Below, in pieces: positions 50,770 to 59,148 of a stretch of DNA of 64,000 nt. Numbering within the stretch: the stretch's first letter is position 1; the number at the start of each line of letters is the position of its first letter. The stretch comes from Curvibacter microcysteis (GTDB lineage: Bacteria; Pseudomonadota; Gammaproteobacteria; Burkholderiales; Burkholderiaceae_C). The DNA lies in the NCBI RefSeq assembly GCF_028649435.1, contig NZ_JAQSIN010000001.1, one strand, 5' to 3'. The translations under genes were made by a program, and so were the position numbers. The notes under the pieces were generated by a model. The model saw nothing but the letters and a program-made list of their open reading frames with translations. It was not told where the DNA came from and did not search any database.

Positions 50770-50818
50770 GGGGCTTGGTCTTGTCTCGGGGTTCTTATAG
50801 GGGCAGTCAGGGCACTGG

Positions 50819-51538
50819 CTAGACGTCGCTTTCAGCGATGCGCATCAGGGCATCGCGGTCGCGCACGATCAGGCCACCGGGTTCGATGCGGATGGCTTCT
50901 TCGCGCTCCATGGCTTTGAGTTCCTGGTTCACGCGTTGCCGGGAGGCCCCCAGCAATTGCGCCAGTTCTTCTTGGGCCAGGTGCAGGCTGATGCGCATCT
51001 CGCGTCCATCCGACAGACTGGGCACGCCGTAGCTGCGCACCAAGTGCACCAACTGCTTGGCCAGCCGTGCGCGAAGGGGCAGGGTGTTGAGGTCTTCCAC
51101 CAAGCCAAACAGTTGCCGGATGCGCCGCGCGTGCAGTCGCAGCATGGCTTCGTACAGTTCGACGTGGGTGGCCAGAATCTTCTTGAAGTCGGCTTTGGCG
51201 ACACACAGGATGGTGGTCTCGCCATGGGCGTAGGCATCGTGGGTTCGCCGGTCGCCGTCGAAGATGGCCACGTCGCCGAACCAGATGCCCGGCTCCACAT
51301 ACGTCAGCGTGATCTGCTTGCCCGAGATGGAAGTGGAGCTCACCCGCACCGCGCCCTTGGCGCAGGCGATCCACTCTTCGGGTGGGTCGCCGCGGGCCGC
51401 GATCAGCTCGCCATCGCGGTAACGCTTGACGTAGGCGCATCGGAGTATGTCGTGCCTGAGTGAGGGTGAAAGGGATGAAAACCAGCGACCTGAGTTGATC
51501 GCTTCACGTTCTTCGATATTAAGAATCGGGTCGTCCAT
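50819..51538 (-). CDS. Crp/Fnr family transcriptional regulator
   Basis: A 239-residue regulator with an N-terminal cyclic-nucleotide-binding-like domain (about 20-140, GDVAIFDGDRRTHDAYA) and a C-terminal winged helix (LAQEELAQLLGASRQRVNQELKAMERE). There is no N-terminal cysteine cluster, so it is not an Fnr-type oxygen sensor. The ligand is unknown. It starts the minus-strand group regulator-kinase-acyl-CoA dehydrogenase and may control it. Confidence 0.9.
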   Translation of the reverse strand: MDDPILNIEEREAINSGRWFSSLSPSLRHDILRCAYVKRYRDGELIAARGDPPEEWIACAKGAVRVSSTSISGKQITLTYVEPGIWFGDVAIFDGDRRTHDAYAHGETTILCVAKADFKKILATHVELYEAMLRLHARRIRQLFGLVEDLNTLPLRARLAKQLVHLVRSYGVPSLSDGREMRISLHLAQEELAQLLGASRQRVNQELKAMEREEAIRIEPGGLIVRDRDALMRIAESDV

Positions 51539-51645
51539 GGCCTGTCTTTTGCGTGACTGAAAACAGCCCCATTGTCGCGTCTGGGACGAGGCTCTCCCCG
51601 GCGTGTTGTCGCCTGCGTGTCTGGGCTGTTGGCGTGGGGCGGGAG

Positions 51646-51664
51646 GCCCCGCGTGGTGCGGGGC
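51646..51664. other. GC-rich hairpin in the gap after the enoyl-CoA hydratase gene
   Basis: Stem GCCCCGC / GCGGGGC (51646-51652 and 51658-51664) with loop GTGGT, about 110 bases past the hydratase stop and ahead of the Crp gene. There is no T run. It could be a weak or Rho-assisted stop. The rest of the 234-base gap shows nothing further. Confidence 0.3.
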
Positions 51665-51772
51665 TTCAGAGGGGGCGGGACGGGGCCTGCGGGCGAGTTG
51701 GCGTGCGGGGGGCAGGCTTCACCCGCAGGGGCCACCGGGACGGCCTCCGAGGGAGGCGCGTCCGGCGGGCAA

Positions 51773-52549
51773 TCAGTAGCGCGGCGTGGTCTTGTCGAGG
51801 AAAGCTGCGATACCGATGCCCGCGTTGGCATGGTGCAGGTTGCGCACAAAGTGATCGCGCTCCGCCGCCAGGTGCTGGGTCAGCGACTGGGTGCCCGCAT
51901 CGTTGACCAGCTCTTTGATGCTGGCCAGCGCGTTGGGCGCACGGGCATTGAGTTGTTCGGCCAACTTCAAGGCCTCGGCCAGGGCCTGGCCCGGTTCGCA
52001 CACCCGGTTCACCAGTCCGTGCTGCTGCAGGGCGTCGGCACCGATGCGGCTGCCGCACATCAACAGCTCATTGACCAGTGCGCGCGGCAGGGCGCGCGCC
52101 AGGCTCCAGCTGCCGCCGCCGTCGGGCGACAGGGCGATGTTGCTGTAGGCCATGACGAACTGAGCGTCGCGTGCGGCAGTCAGAAAGTCACACGCGAGGG
52201 CCAGCGAGAAGCCCGCGCCCGCCGCTGCACCCTCGACTGCGGCAATCACCGGCTTGGGAAACACGCGGATCGATTCGATCCAGCTGTGCAGCCCTTCAAT
52301 GCTGTCTGCCTGGACCTGTGGGGGTAACTCACGGTTGCCTTGCAGGCGTCGCAGGTTGCCGCCGGCGCAGAACCAGGGGCCCTCACCGGTGATGACCACC
52401 GAACGCACATCGGCGTTGCTCTCGGCCACGTTCAGGGCCTCGATGCCCGCGGCGTACATCTCCGGGCCCAGCGCATTGCGGAACTCGGGGTTGCTCAGGG
52501 TCAGCACCAGGGTCTGGCCCTGGCTGTGGCTCTTGAGTTCGGCGCTCAT
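51773..52549 (-). CDS. Enoyl-CoA hydratase/isomerase family protein (PaaG-like)
   Basis: A 258-residue crotonase-fold enzyme. The oxyanion-hole segments CAGGNLRRL (about 61-69) and AAAGAGFSLALACDF (about 108-122) are present. At the position of the second catalytic Glu of hydratases there is D143 (IALSPDGGGSW), as in the PaaG/Delta3-Delta2 isomerase group, so double-bond isomerisation is more likely than simple hydration. It lies 4 bases after the hydroxyacyl-CoA dehydrogenase gene and is probably co-transcribed with it. Confidence 0.87.
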   Translation of the reverse strand: MSAELKSHSQGQTLVLTLSNPEFRNALGPEMYAAGIEALNVAESNADVRSVVITGEGPWFCAGGNLRRLQGNRELPPQVQADSIEGLHSWIESIRVFPKPVIAAVEGAAAGAGFSLALACDFLTAARDAQFVMAYSNIALSPDGGGSWSLARALPRALVNELLMCGSRIGADALQQHGLVNRVCEPGQALAEALKLAEQLNARAPNALASIKELVNDAGTQSLTQHLAAERDHFVRNLHHANAGIGIAAFLDKTTPRY

Positions 52550-52553
52550 GGGT

Positions 52554-54074
52554 TCAGCTTTCTTCGTGCTTCAGGCTCAGGCCAATGGCGCCACGGCGGC
52601 GCAGCCAGGGGCTGGGGCGGTAGCGCTGATCGCCATACACGGTTTGCATGTTGAACAGCACCTCCAGCACATTGGTGGGGCCATAGCGGTCGCCCATGCT
52701 CAGGGGGCCCATCGGGTAGCCCAGGCCCAGGGTCACGGCCAGCTCCAGATCGCCAGGGCTGCAAATGCCCTGCTGGCAGATGTCGGTGGCGATGTTGATG
52801 ATGGTGCCCACCACGCGCTGGGTGACAAAGCCTCCGCTGTCACGGATGACGCTGACCGCCTTGCCGTCGCGCGCAAACAGGGCGTGTGCCGCGTCGCGCA
52901 TGTCTTCGCGCGTGGCCGGGTTGGTGGCCAGCACACGGCGGCGGGTGCTGGCGTCATCGACCAGCATGTCAATGCCCACGGTGCGGCTGGGGTCGAGTCG
53001 CTCGACCACCGCGACGGTGGTCACGTCGAAGCCCAGCGGAGCGACCAGGGTGAGCGCATGAGGGGAGGGGGAGGCGCCAGTCTCAATGGTGGCACCCAAG
53101 TCCTTCAGCAGTTGGTACAGCTCAGCGCGGCGAGCTGCCCGGCTGGAGACCCACACGGGCGGCATTTCCTGCACCTGGGGCACGGGTTGCTCGGGAGGCA
53201 CTTGCGCCTGGCCGTCGACATAGCGGTAAAAGCCCTGGCCGGTCTTGCGGCCCAGCAGGCCGCCACTGAGGCGCTGAGCGGTGATCACGCTGGGGCGGTA
53301 GCGCGCCTCTTCGTGGTACTGGTGGTAGATCGACTCCATCACCGGGTGCGAGACATCCAGGCCCGTCAGGTCCAGCAACTCGAAGGGGCCGAGCTTGAAG
53401 CCAATTTGGTCCCTCAGGATGCGATCGATGGTGGCGAAGTCGGTCACGCCTTCGGACACGATGCGCAAGGCCTCGGTGCCGTAGCCGCGGCCGGCGTGGT
53501 TGACGATGAAGCCCGGGGTGTCCTGAGCACGCACCGGCGTGTGGCCAATCTGGCGCGCGTACGCGCTCAGGTCGTCGCACACCGCAGCGTCGGTGGCCAA
53601 ACCGGCAATCACCTCCACCACCTTCATCAGCGGCACGGGATTGAAGAAGTGGTAGCCAGCGACCCGACCGGGGCGCTCGCAAGCCGAGGCGATGGCCGTC
53701 ACGGACAGCGACGATGTGTTACTGGCCAGCACGGCTTCCGGCGCGACCACGGTTTCAAGTTGTTTGAACAAGGACTTCTTGATGTCCAGGTTCTCCACAA
53801 TGGCTTCGACCACCAAGTGGGCATCAGCCAAGTCTGAAAGTTGCTCAGCCACCACAAGGCGCTGGGCATAAGTGTGAACATCCTCACCGCTCAGCCGTCC
53901 TTTTTCGGCCAATCGTCCCCATTGGGCGATGATCTCAGCCTGGGCCAGGGCCGCAGCGCCCGGCTTGCTGTCATGCAAGAGAACCTGACTACCGGCTTGG
54001 GCTGCGAGTTGAGCGATGCCTCGTCCCATGGCGCCGGTGCCCACAATAGCGACATTCTGATAAATTATTTTCAT
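52554..54074 (-). CDS. 3-hydroxyacyl-CoA dehydrogenase (PaaH-like)
   Basis: A 506-residue NAD-dependent dehydrogenase. The Rossmann motif VAIVGTGAMGRGIAQLAAQAG is at about 7-27. The catalytic His is in the AGYHFFNPVPLMKVVEVI segment. Two C-terminal dimerisation domains follow, giving the length typical of PaaH/3-hydroxyadipyl-CoA dehydrogenase. The ATG at 54074 is the natural start; the open frame further upstream is not conserved in character and runs into the fimV promoter region. No other paa genes are near, so phenylacetate use cannot be claimed. Confidence 0.92.
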   Translation of the reverse strand: MKIIYQNVAIVGTGAMGRGIAQLAAQAGSQVLLHDSKPGAAALAQAEIIAQWGRLAEKGRLSGEDVHTYAQRLVVAEQLSDLADAHLVVEAIVENLDIKKSLFKQLETVVAPEAVLASNTSSLSVTAIASACERPGRVAGYHFFNPVPLMKVVEVIAGLATDAAVCDDLSAYARQIGHTPVRAQDTPGFIVNHAGRGYGTEALRIVSEGVTDFATIDRILRDQIGFKLGPFELLDLTGLDVSHPVMESIYHQYHEEARYRPSVITAQRLSGGLLGRKTGQGFYRYVDGQAQVPPEQPVPQVQEMPPVWVSSRAARRAELYQLLKDLGATIETGASPSPHALTLVAPLGFDVTTVAVVERLDPSRTVGIDMLVDDASTRRRVLATNPATREDMRDAAHALFARDGKAVSVIRDSGGFVTQRVVGTIINIATDICQQGICSPGDLELAVTLGLGYPMGPLSMGDRYGPTNVLEVLFNMQTVYGDQRYRPSPWLRRRGAIGLSLKHEES

Positions 54075-54144
54075 CTTTGAATTATCTCTTGGTTGGTGAA
54101 TTGGGGTGTTGTGCCAAAATCGGCGATAAAGCAAACGATAAATT

Positions 54145-56493
54145 GTGAAAATACGTAATATTTTCGTCGGGGTGGCCTTGGTGGCGATGACTGGTAGCAG
54201 TTTTTCGCTGAGCCTGGGGAGGGTTCGCGGAACTGCCGTCTTGGGGCAGCCGTTGACGCTTTCGTTTGAGCTCAAGGCCGAAGCGGGTGAAGATTTTGAC
54301 CCCGCCTGTCTGGATGTCGTGGTGTTTCAGGGCGACTCGAGGATAGAAGGCTCTCGCATTACCCTCAGTGCCAGCGGCACGGGTGTCGATCGGGTGCTGC
54401 GTCTCAAAACGTCGGTGCCTGTGGACGAGCCTGCGGTCAGCGTGACCCTGCGTGCGGGCTGTGACGTCAAGACTTCGCGTCGTTATGTGTTGTTGACCGA
54501 GCTGCCGCAAGACGGTGCGGGCTCAGTTCAATCGGCAGATGCTCCTCTGGTACGGGCTCCTGTGGCCACTGGCGCGGGTTCGACGCTCTCCACCAATTTG
54601 TCCAGCTCACCCTTGCCCCCGCTGGCGGGCAAAGCGGCGCAGCCCCGCGAGCCTTCCAAAGCGCGCTCCAAGACTTCTGATGCTGCACCTGTGGCCCAAC
54701 GCACGGAGTCGGTATCCAACAGCCCACGCAAGCCCAAAGAACCCGCGGCAAGCGCTACCAAAGCGCGGCTGAAGTTGGACGCTCCGACCGGGACTACTGT
54801 GGACTACACGGCCGGTTTGCGCTTTTCTCCATCGCTCGCCGTGGTTCCGCAGGATGCAAGCTCACCCCAACGCGTCGAGGCGCTGGCCGCATGGAGTGCC
54901 CTCAATCGCTCCTTGGAGCAGGTGTTGGCCGACGCAGACAAGCGCCATGGGCTCGAAGCCGAGAACAAGCGCTTGAAGGCTGCAGGCCAAACTGCGCAAG
55001 AACAGGTCAACGATTTGCAGGCACGTCTGACACAAGCAGAAGAAGAACGCTATGCCAACCCTGTGGTCTATGGGTTGGTGGCGGGCTTGCTTTTGTTGTT
55101 GGGCGCGGGTGCCTACGTGTGGCGACGCCAGGGCCAACAGCCTGTCAAAGACAAGCCATCGGTCACGCCTCCCGGCACGGCGGTTGGCAAAGTCAAACGC
55201 AAGGGTAAGACGCCCTGGTGGCAGGCCGGTTTGAAGGGCTCGGGAGGGCCTGTTGGGGCCTCCAGCGAGGACACCCCCGGCTCGCCGTTGGAGGCCGCCG
55301 CCAGTGAGTTACCCAAAAACCCGTCTGACCGTCCCGCTTTTGAGCCTTCGGTCAGCGGCCTGCATGTGGATCTGGATTTGAGCGAGTCGGCCTTCCGCCG
55401 ACTCGAAGACCTGGGTGCTGCCCCCGCCGCGGCCGTCGCGCCCGCGATCGATTCACTGCTGAACTCGGTGGCGGCGAACGCCACCGCCCTGCCGTCCCAA
55501 ACGGAGGGCGGCAGCAAGGCGCCATTGGACCTGTTCGACGTTCAGCAGCACGCTGAGTTTTTTGTCTCTCTGGGGCAGTACGACGAAGCCATTGAAGTGC
55601 TTCAAAAGCACATTGAGACCTTCCCTGAGGCGACGCCCCTGGCCTACTTGGACTTGCTGAAGATTCACCACATGCTCAGCCGTACCGGTGAATATGCCCA
55701 TTGGCGCGAGCGCTTCAACGCGGTGTTCAGCGCGGAAGTCCCCCCTTTCAGTGCGTTTGCCAAGGGCGGCAAGTCTTTGGAGTCTTATCCGCGCACCTTG
55801 TCGTACCTCGAGAAGGTCTGGGGTTCGGCTCGGGCCCTGGTGGCGGTCGAAGACAGTCTGTTTCGTGCCCACGCCGTGTCGATTGGCGAATTCTTCGACC
55901 TGGAGGCCTTCAAAGACCTTCTGGTGTTGCAAGCGGTTGCTCGGCAATTGGCCCAGGATGCCTCCCTGCAGGGAACCCCCACCGTGGAGTCTCGTGTCCA
56001 GGCTGGGGACCTGTCCATGGCCTTCCAGTCGGCCCGGGACGTGCACGCCAGCACGACCCCGGCCCAGTTGCCGGTCGCCTTCATGCCAGTGGAGCCCATC
56101 TCGGGTTTTGGTCCTTCGACCCAAATGCCAAACCCCGACAGCTTGTTGGACCTGGATTTGAGCGATTTGAGCAGTGACGCCAAAGCTCCCCCTGCGGCTC
56201 CGGCACCCAGTGTCCCGAACAGTGTCATGCCGGCACTGATGGATCTGGATTTGGACAGCTTGCCCCCGCCCAGGGCCGAGACCGTTCCCGCTTTGCCCAG
56301 CATGGTGTCTCCCCTGGATTCACCCTTGGACTTTGTGCTGGATTCGACCTCCATGCCTTCGCCCTTGGATGTCGAACTCAGCCTGCCGCAAGAGCCCAAC
56401 TCTGGGTTGGACGACAGCCACATGATTGATTTCGACATGTTTGAAGCCGACCTCCTCAAGGCCAGCAAGCAGAGCAAGGGCTCGAAGGGCTAG
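54145..56493 (+). CDS. fimV: FimV/HubP-like polar scaffold protein
   Basis: A 782-residue protein starting at GTG 54145. A signal peptide (about 1-22, ending SSFSLS) is followed by the FimV N-terminal domain beginning LGRVRGTAVLGQPLTLSFEL. A Ser/Pro-rich region, a coiled coil (about 255-300), a single membrane helix (about 304-323, VVYGLVAGLLLLLGAGAYVW) and a long acidic cytoplasmic part with a TPR-like segment (about 470-545) complete it. FimV proteins organise the cell pole and affect type IV pili. Acidic Leu/Asp patches (LLDLDLSDLSSD, LMDLDLDSL) recur near the C-terminus. Confidence 0.83.
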   Translation: MKIRNIFVGVALVAMTGSSFSLSLGRVRGTAVLGQPLTLSFELKAEAGEDFDPACLDVVVFQGDSRIEGSRITLSASGTGVDRVLRLKTSVPVDEPAVSVTLRAGCDVKTSRRYVLLTELPQDGAGSVQSADAPLVRAPVATGAGSTLSTNLSSSPLPPLAGKAAQPREPSKARSKTSDAAPVAQRTESVSNSPRKPKEPAASATKARLKLDAPTGTTVDYTAGLRFSPSLAVVPQDASSPQRVEALAAWSALNRSLEQVLADADKRHGLEAENKRLKAAGQTAQEQVNDLQARLTQAEEERYANPVVYGLVAGLLLLLGAGAYVWRRQGQQPVKDKPSVTPPGTAVGKVKRKGKTPWWQAGLKGSGGPVGASSEDTPGSPLEAAASELPKNPSDRPAFEPSVSGLHVDLDLSESAFRRLEDLGAAPAAAVAPAIDSLLNSVAANATALPSQTEGGSKAPLDLFDVQQHAEFFVSLGQYDEAIEVLQKHIETFPEATPLAYLDLLKIHHMLSRTGEYAHWRERFNAVFSAEVPPFSAFAKGGKSLESYPRTLSYLEKVWGSARALVAVEDSLFRAHAVSIGEFFDLEAFKDLLVLQAVARQLAQDASLQGTPTVESRVQAGDLSMAFQSARDVHASTTPAQLPVAFMPVEPISGFGPSTQMPNPDSLLDLDLSDLSSDAKAPPAAPAPSVPNSVMPALMDLDLDSLPPPRAETVPALPSMVSPLDSPLDFVLDSTSMPSPLDVELSLPQEPNSGLDDSHMIDFDMFEADLLKASKQSKGSKG

Positions 56494-56562
56494 CCAAGCC
56501 TCTGCTTTGGCGCGGTCAGCCACGGCGGTGGTGGCGCTCAAGGCCTTCTTGGAAGCCAGGAG

Positions 56563-56587
56563 CAGCCCCTTCCGGTCAGGGGCTGTT
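56563..56587 (+). terminator. Candidate terminator after fimV
   Basis: An 8-bp stem (CAGCCCCT 56563-56570 with AGGGGCTG 56578-56585) with a 7-base loop is followed by only two T residues on the plus strand. It lies between the convergent fimV and hydroxyacid dehydrogenase genes. Confidence 0.4.
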
Positions 56588-56608
56588 CGAGCGCCTTGGC
56601 CGGGAGAG

Positions 56609-57616
56609 TCAGCGGCGAACCTGAAGCGCACCAGGGTTCACGATATTCGTCGGCGTGCCCCGGATGTAATTGACGACGTTGTCAAACGCAGCACCAAAGT
56701 AAAGCTCATAACTGTCTTGCTCGACATAACCAATGTGCGGCGTGCAGATGCAGTTCTCCAGCCTGAGCAGGGCATGGCCTTGCAAAATGGGCTCGCTCTC
56801 AAACACGTCCACAGCCGCCATGCCGGGGCGGCCTCGGTTCAAGGCTGCAATCAGCGCATCGGGTTCCAGCAGCTCAGCGCGCGAGGTGTTCACGATCAAG
56901 GAGCTCGGCTTCATGCGTGACAGGTCTTCCAGCGTGATCAGGCCGCGCGTTTCGTCGTTCAGGCGCAGGTGCAGGGACAGCACATCACATTGCTCGAAAA
57001 ACTCCTCCCGGCTGGTGGCAGCCTGGTAGCCATCTGCCAGCGCTTGTGCACGCGAGGCTTCACGACCCCAGACCCGCACACTCATGCCAAAGGCGGCGCC
57101 ATAGCTGGCGACCAACTGCCCAATCTTGCCGTAGCCCCAGATGCCCAGGGTCTTGCCCCTCAGCACAGCGCCCAGCCCGAAGTTGGCCGGCATGGACGCG
57201 GAGCGCAGGCCCGACTGCTGCCAGGCGCCGTGCTTGAGGTTGGAGATGTACTGCGGCAGGCGCCGCATGCTGGCCATGATCAGCGCCCAGGTCAGTTCCG
57301 CCGGGGCCACCGGGGAGCCCACGCCTTCGGCCACAGCAACGCCGCGTTCTGTGCAGGCGCCGACATCGATGTGGTTGCCGACTTTGCCCGTTTGGGAAAT
57401 CAAACGCAGCTTGGGCAGCTTTTCAATCAGCTGGCGTGGCAATTGGGTCCGCTCACGGATCAGCACGATCACCTCAGCGTCTTTGAGGCGAACCGACAAC
57501 TGACCAAGGCCCTTGACGGTGTTGGTGTACACCTTGGCGGAGTAGGGGTCGAGACGGGCAGCGCAATTGAGTTTGCGCACTGCGTCCTGGTAGTCGTCCA
57601 GTATCACAATGTTCAT
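56609..57616 (-). CDS. D-2-hydroxyacid dehydrogenase family protein (SerA-like)
   Basis: A 335-residue NAD-dependent dehydrogenase of the phosphoglycerate dehydrogenase superfamily. The cofactor motif is GIWGYGKIG, the catalytic Arg is in VNTSRAELLE, the Glu in FESEPIL and the His in CTPHIGYVE. There is no C-terminal ACT domain, unlike E. coli SerA. The ATG at 57616 (MNIVILDDYQDAVRKL) is supported by CAGGGG upstream. The substrate is uncertain; it could be a general 2-hydroxyacid dehydrogenase. Confidence 0.88.
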   Translation of the reverse strand: MNIVILDDYQDAVRKLNCAARLDPYSAKVYTNTVKGLGQLSVRLKDAEVIVLIRERTQLPRQLIEKLPKLRLISQTGKVGNHIDVGACTERGVAVAEGVGSPVAPAELTWALIMASMRRLPQYISNLKHGAWQQSGLRSASMPANFGLGAVLRGKTLGIWGYGKIGQLVASYGAAFGMSVRVWGREASRAQALADGYQAATSREEFFEQCDVLSLHLRLNDETRGLITLEDLSRMKPSSLIVNTSRAELLEPDALIAALNRGRPGMAAVDVFESEPILQGHALLRLENCICTPHIGYVEQDSYELYFGAAFDNVVNYIRGTPTNIVNPGALQVRR

Positions 57617-57818
57617 CCCCTGATTGTGCCTTGCCTGCGCCGGCTGCTCGGTGTTCTCAACCGTACCAATCGGTCCTAGTTGGCGATTGATGGTCACCTG
57701 TGGGGCTTTGGCCGGCCAGTTTCGGGCGCTCAGAAGCCAACGGGGTGCTTGTTGGGGCTCGGTGCTGCGGCGGCGCCAGCCTCACAGAGCCCATTTGTCG
57801 AACAGGGCATGCCCATGC

Positions 57819-58277
57819 TCAGTGCAGGAGTCCGGGGTGGGCATTGGCCAGTCGCTCCAACTCCGCGCACACATCTGCCATGCGACCAGAGATCACCAAA
57901 CGCCCTGCGTGGTGCTTGGACTGGCGCTGTTCCCGGATGCGCAACACCTTGAGTGGACGGCTGGCGTGGGTCGAGCGCTGGGCCGCTTTGGCCGGTGCTG
58001 ACCAGGGCTCGGGAACCGACGTGGTCGAGGCCTCGGAAGAATACGTGGAGGCGCCGGGCAAGTCGGGCGAGGCCGCCTCAACCAGTGTGCTCTTTTTAGC
58101 ACTGATGGCCGTCCCCGGCTCTTTTGAGCCAGTAGTGGCCTGGATGGCGTTCAGCGCTCCGCCTGTGGATGGCGGCGTCATTGGGCCCATGTGACGAGGC
58201 TCAGCTTGACGCCATTGGCCCCAAAAATGACTCAGCGGGGCGAGCAGGCGCGACGCGGCAGAGAATGCCTTTCCCAT
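57819..58277 (-). CDS. Hypothetical protein, 152 residues
   Basis: A basic protein starting MGKAFSAASRLLAPLSHFWG. The middle (about 30-105) is Ser/Thr/Pro-rich and likely disordered. A conserved-looking C-terminal part (SRPLKVLRIREQRQSKHHAGRLVISGRMADVCAELERLAN) may be a small folded unit. TGGAG lies seven bases before the ATG. It is 123 bases after lexA on the same strand, so it might be read from the lexA transcript. No family is recognised. Confidence 0.65.
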   Translation of the reverse strand: MGKAFSAASRLLAPLSHFWGQWRQAEPRHMGPMTPPSTGGALNAIQATTGSKEPGTAISAKKSTLVEAASPDLPGASTYSSEASTTSVPEPWSAPAKAAQRSTHASRPLKVLRIREQRQSKHHAGRLVISGRMADVCAELERLANAHPGLLH

Positions 58278-58400
58278 GTGAAACTCCAGTTCGATTCAGG
58301 GGTTGAACACAGGCAGGATTCAATGGGTTGAGTCAGACCAGGGTTGTTTGGCAAATCCGGATTTGCCTCAAACGCCCGCCACCTGGTCCGGCCCGTTGCT

Positions 58401-59087
58401 TTACATCAGCATGGAATTGCGGATCAGGCCGACCGCCAGGCCTTCAATCTCGAAGGGCTCGTCGGGCTGCACGATGATGGGGGCGAAGTCGGGGTTTTCA
58501 GCCAGCAGTTCGATGTGCTCGGCTGTGCGGTGCAAGCGCTTCACCGTCACTTCTTCACCGAGCCGGGCCACGATGATTTGACCGTTTTTGGCCTCGCGGG
58601 TGGACTGCACTGCCAACAAGTCGCCGTCCATGATGCCCACGTCGCGCATGGACATGCCGCGCACCTTGAGCAGGTAGTCTGGCTTTTGCTGGAAAAGGCT
58701 GTTTTCCACGTAATAGGTCTGGTCCACATGTTCCTGCGCGAGAATGGGCGAGCCTGCGGCCACCCGGCCGATCAGGGGCAGGGCCAGCTGGCTCAGGCCC
58801 GGCAGGGGCAGAGAGAACTGTGGATCGCGGGACTGGTTGAGCTGGCGCAGGCTGTTGCCGCGCAGGCGGATGCCCCGAGAGGTACCGCTGACCAGTTCGA
58901 TCACGCCCTTGCGGGCCAGGGCTTGCAAATGCTCCTCGGCAGCATTGGCGGATTTGAAGCCCAGCTCAGACGCGATCTCAGCCCGGGTGGGCGGCGCGCC
59001 GGTGCGGGCGATGGCACTCTGAATGAGTTCCAAAATTTGTTGCTGTCTTGCGGTGAGCTTCACTGTGAGCTGAGGCATGTCCATCAT
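58401..59087 (-). CDS. lexA: LexA repressor
   Basis: A 228-residue SOS repressor and self-cleaving protease. The N-terminal winged helix (LTARQQQILELIQ, then PTRAEIASELGFKSANAAEEHL) binds DNA. The cleavage site is A111-G112 (VAAGSP), and the Ser/Lys dyad is S146 (RGMSMRD) and K183 (VTVKRLHR), 37 residues apart as in E. coli. A linker of about 20 extra residues after the DNA-binding domain is usual in betaproteobacteria. AGGAG precedes the start. Two SOS boxes lie upstream, so autoregulation is expected. Confidence 0.97.
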   Translation of the reverse strand: MMDMPQLTVKLTARQQQILELIQSAIARTGAPPTRAEIASELGFKSANAAEEHLQALARKGVIELVSGTSRGIRLRGNSLRQLNQSRDPQFSLPLPGLSQLALPLIGRVAAGSPILAQEHVDQTYYVENSLFQQKPDYLLKVRGMSMRDVGIMDGDLLAVQSTREAKNGQIIVARLGEEVTVKRLHRTAEHIELLAENPDFAPIIVQPDEPFEIEGLAVGLIRNSMLM

Positions 59088-59102
59088 CGCGGCTCCTGAG
59101 GG

Positions 59103-59137
59103 CTGTTTGAATATCCAGTAACTGTATTTTTGACCAG
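59103..59137. promoter_or_regulatory. Two LexA (SOS) boxes between lexA and the asparaginase gene
   Basis: Box 1 is CTGT-TTGAATAT-CCAG (59103-59118) and box 2 is CTGT-ATTTTTGA-CCAG (59122-59137). Each matches the CTGT-N8-ACAG pattern at seven of eight fixed positions. They lie 16 bases upstream of lexA and 12 bases upstream of the divergent asparaginase gene. Tandem boxes at lexA are also known in E. coli. Confidence 0.82.
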
Positions 59138-59148
59138 TTTTTTACGAA

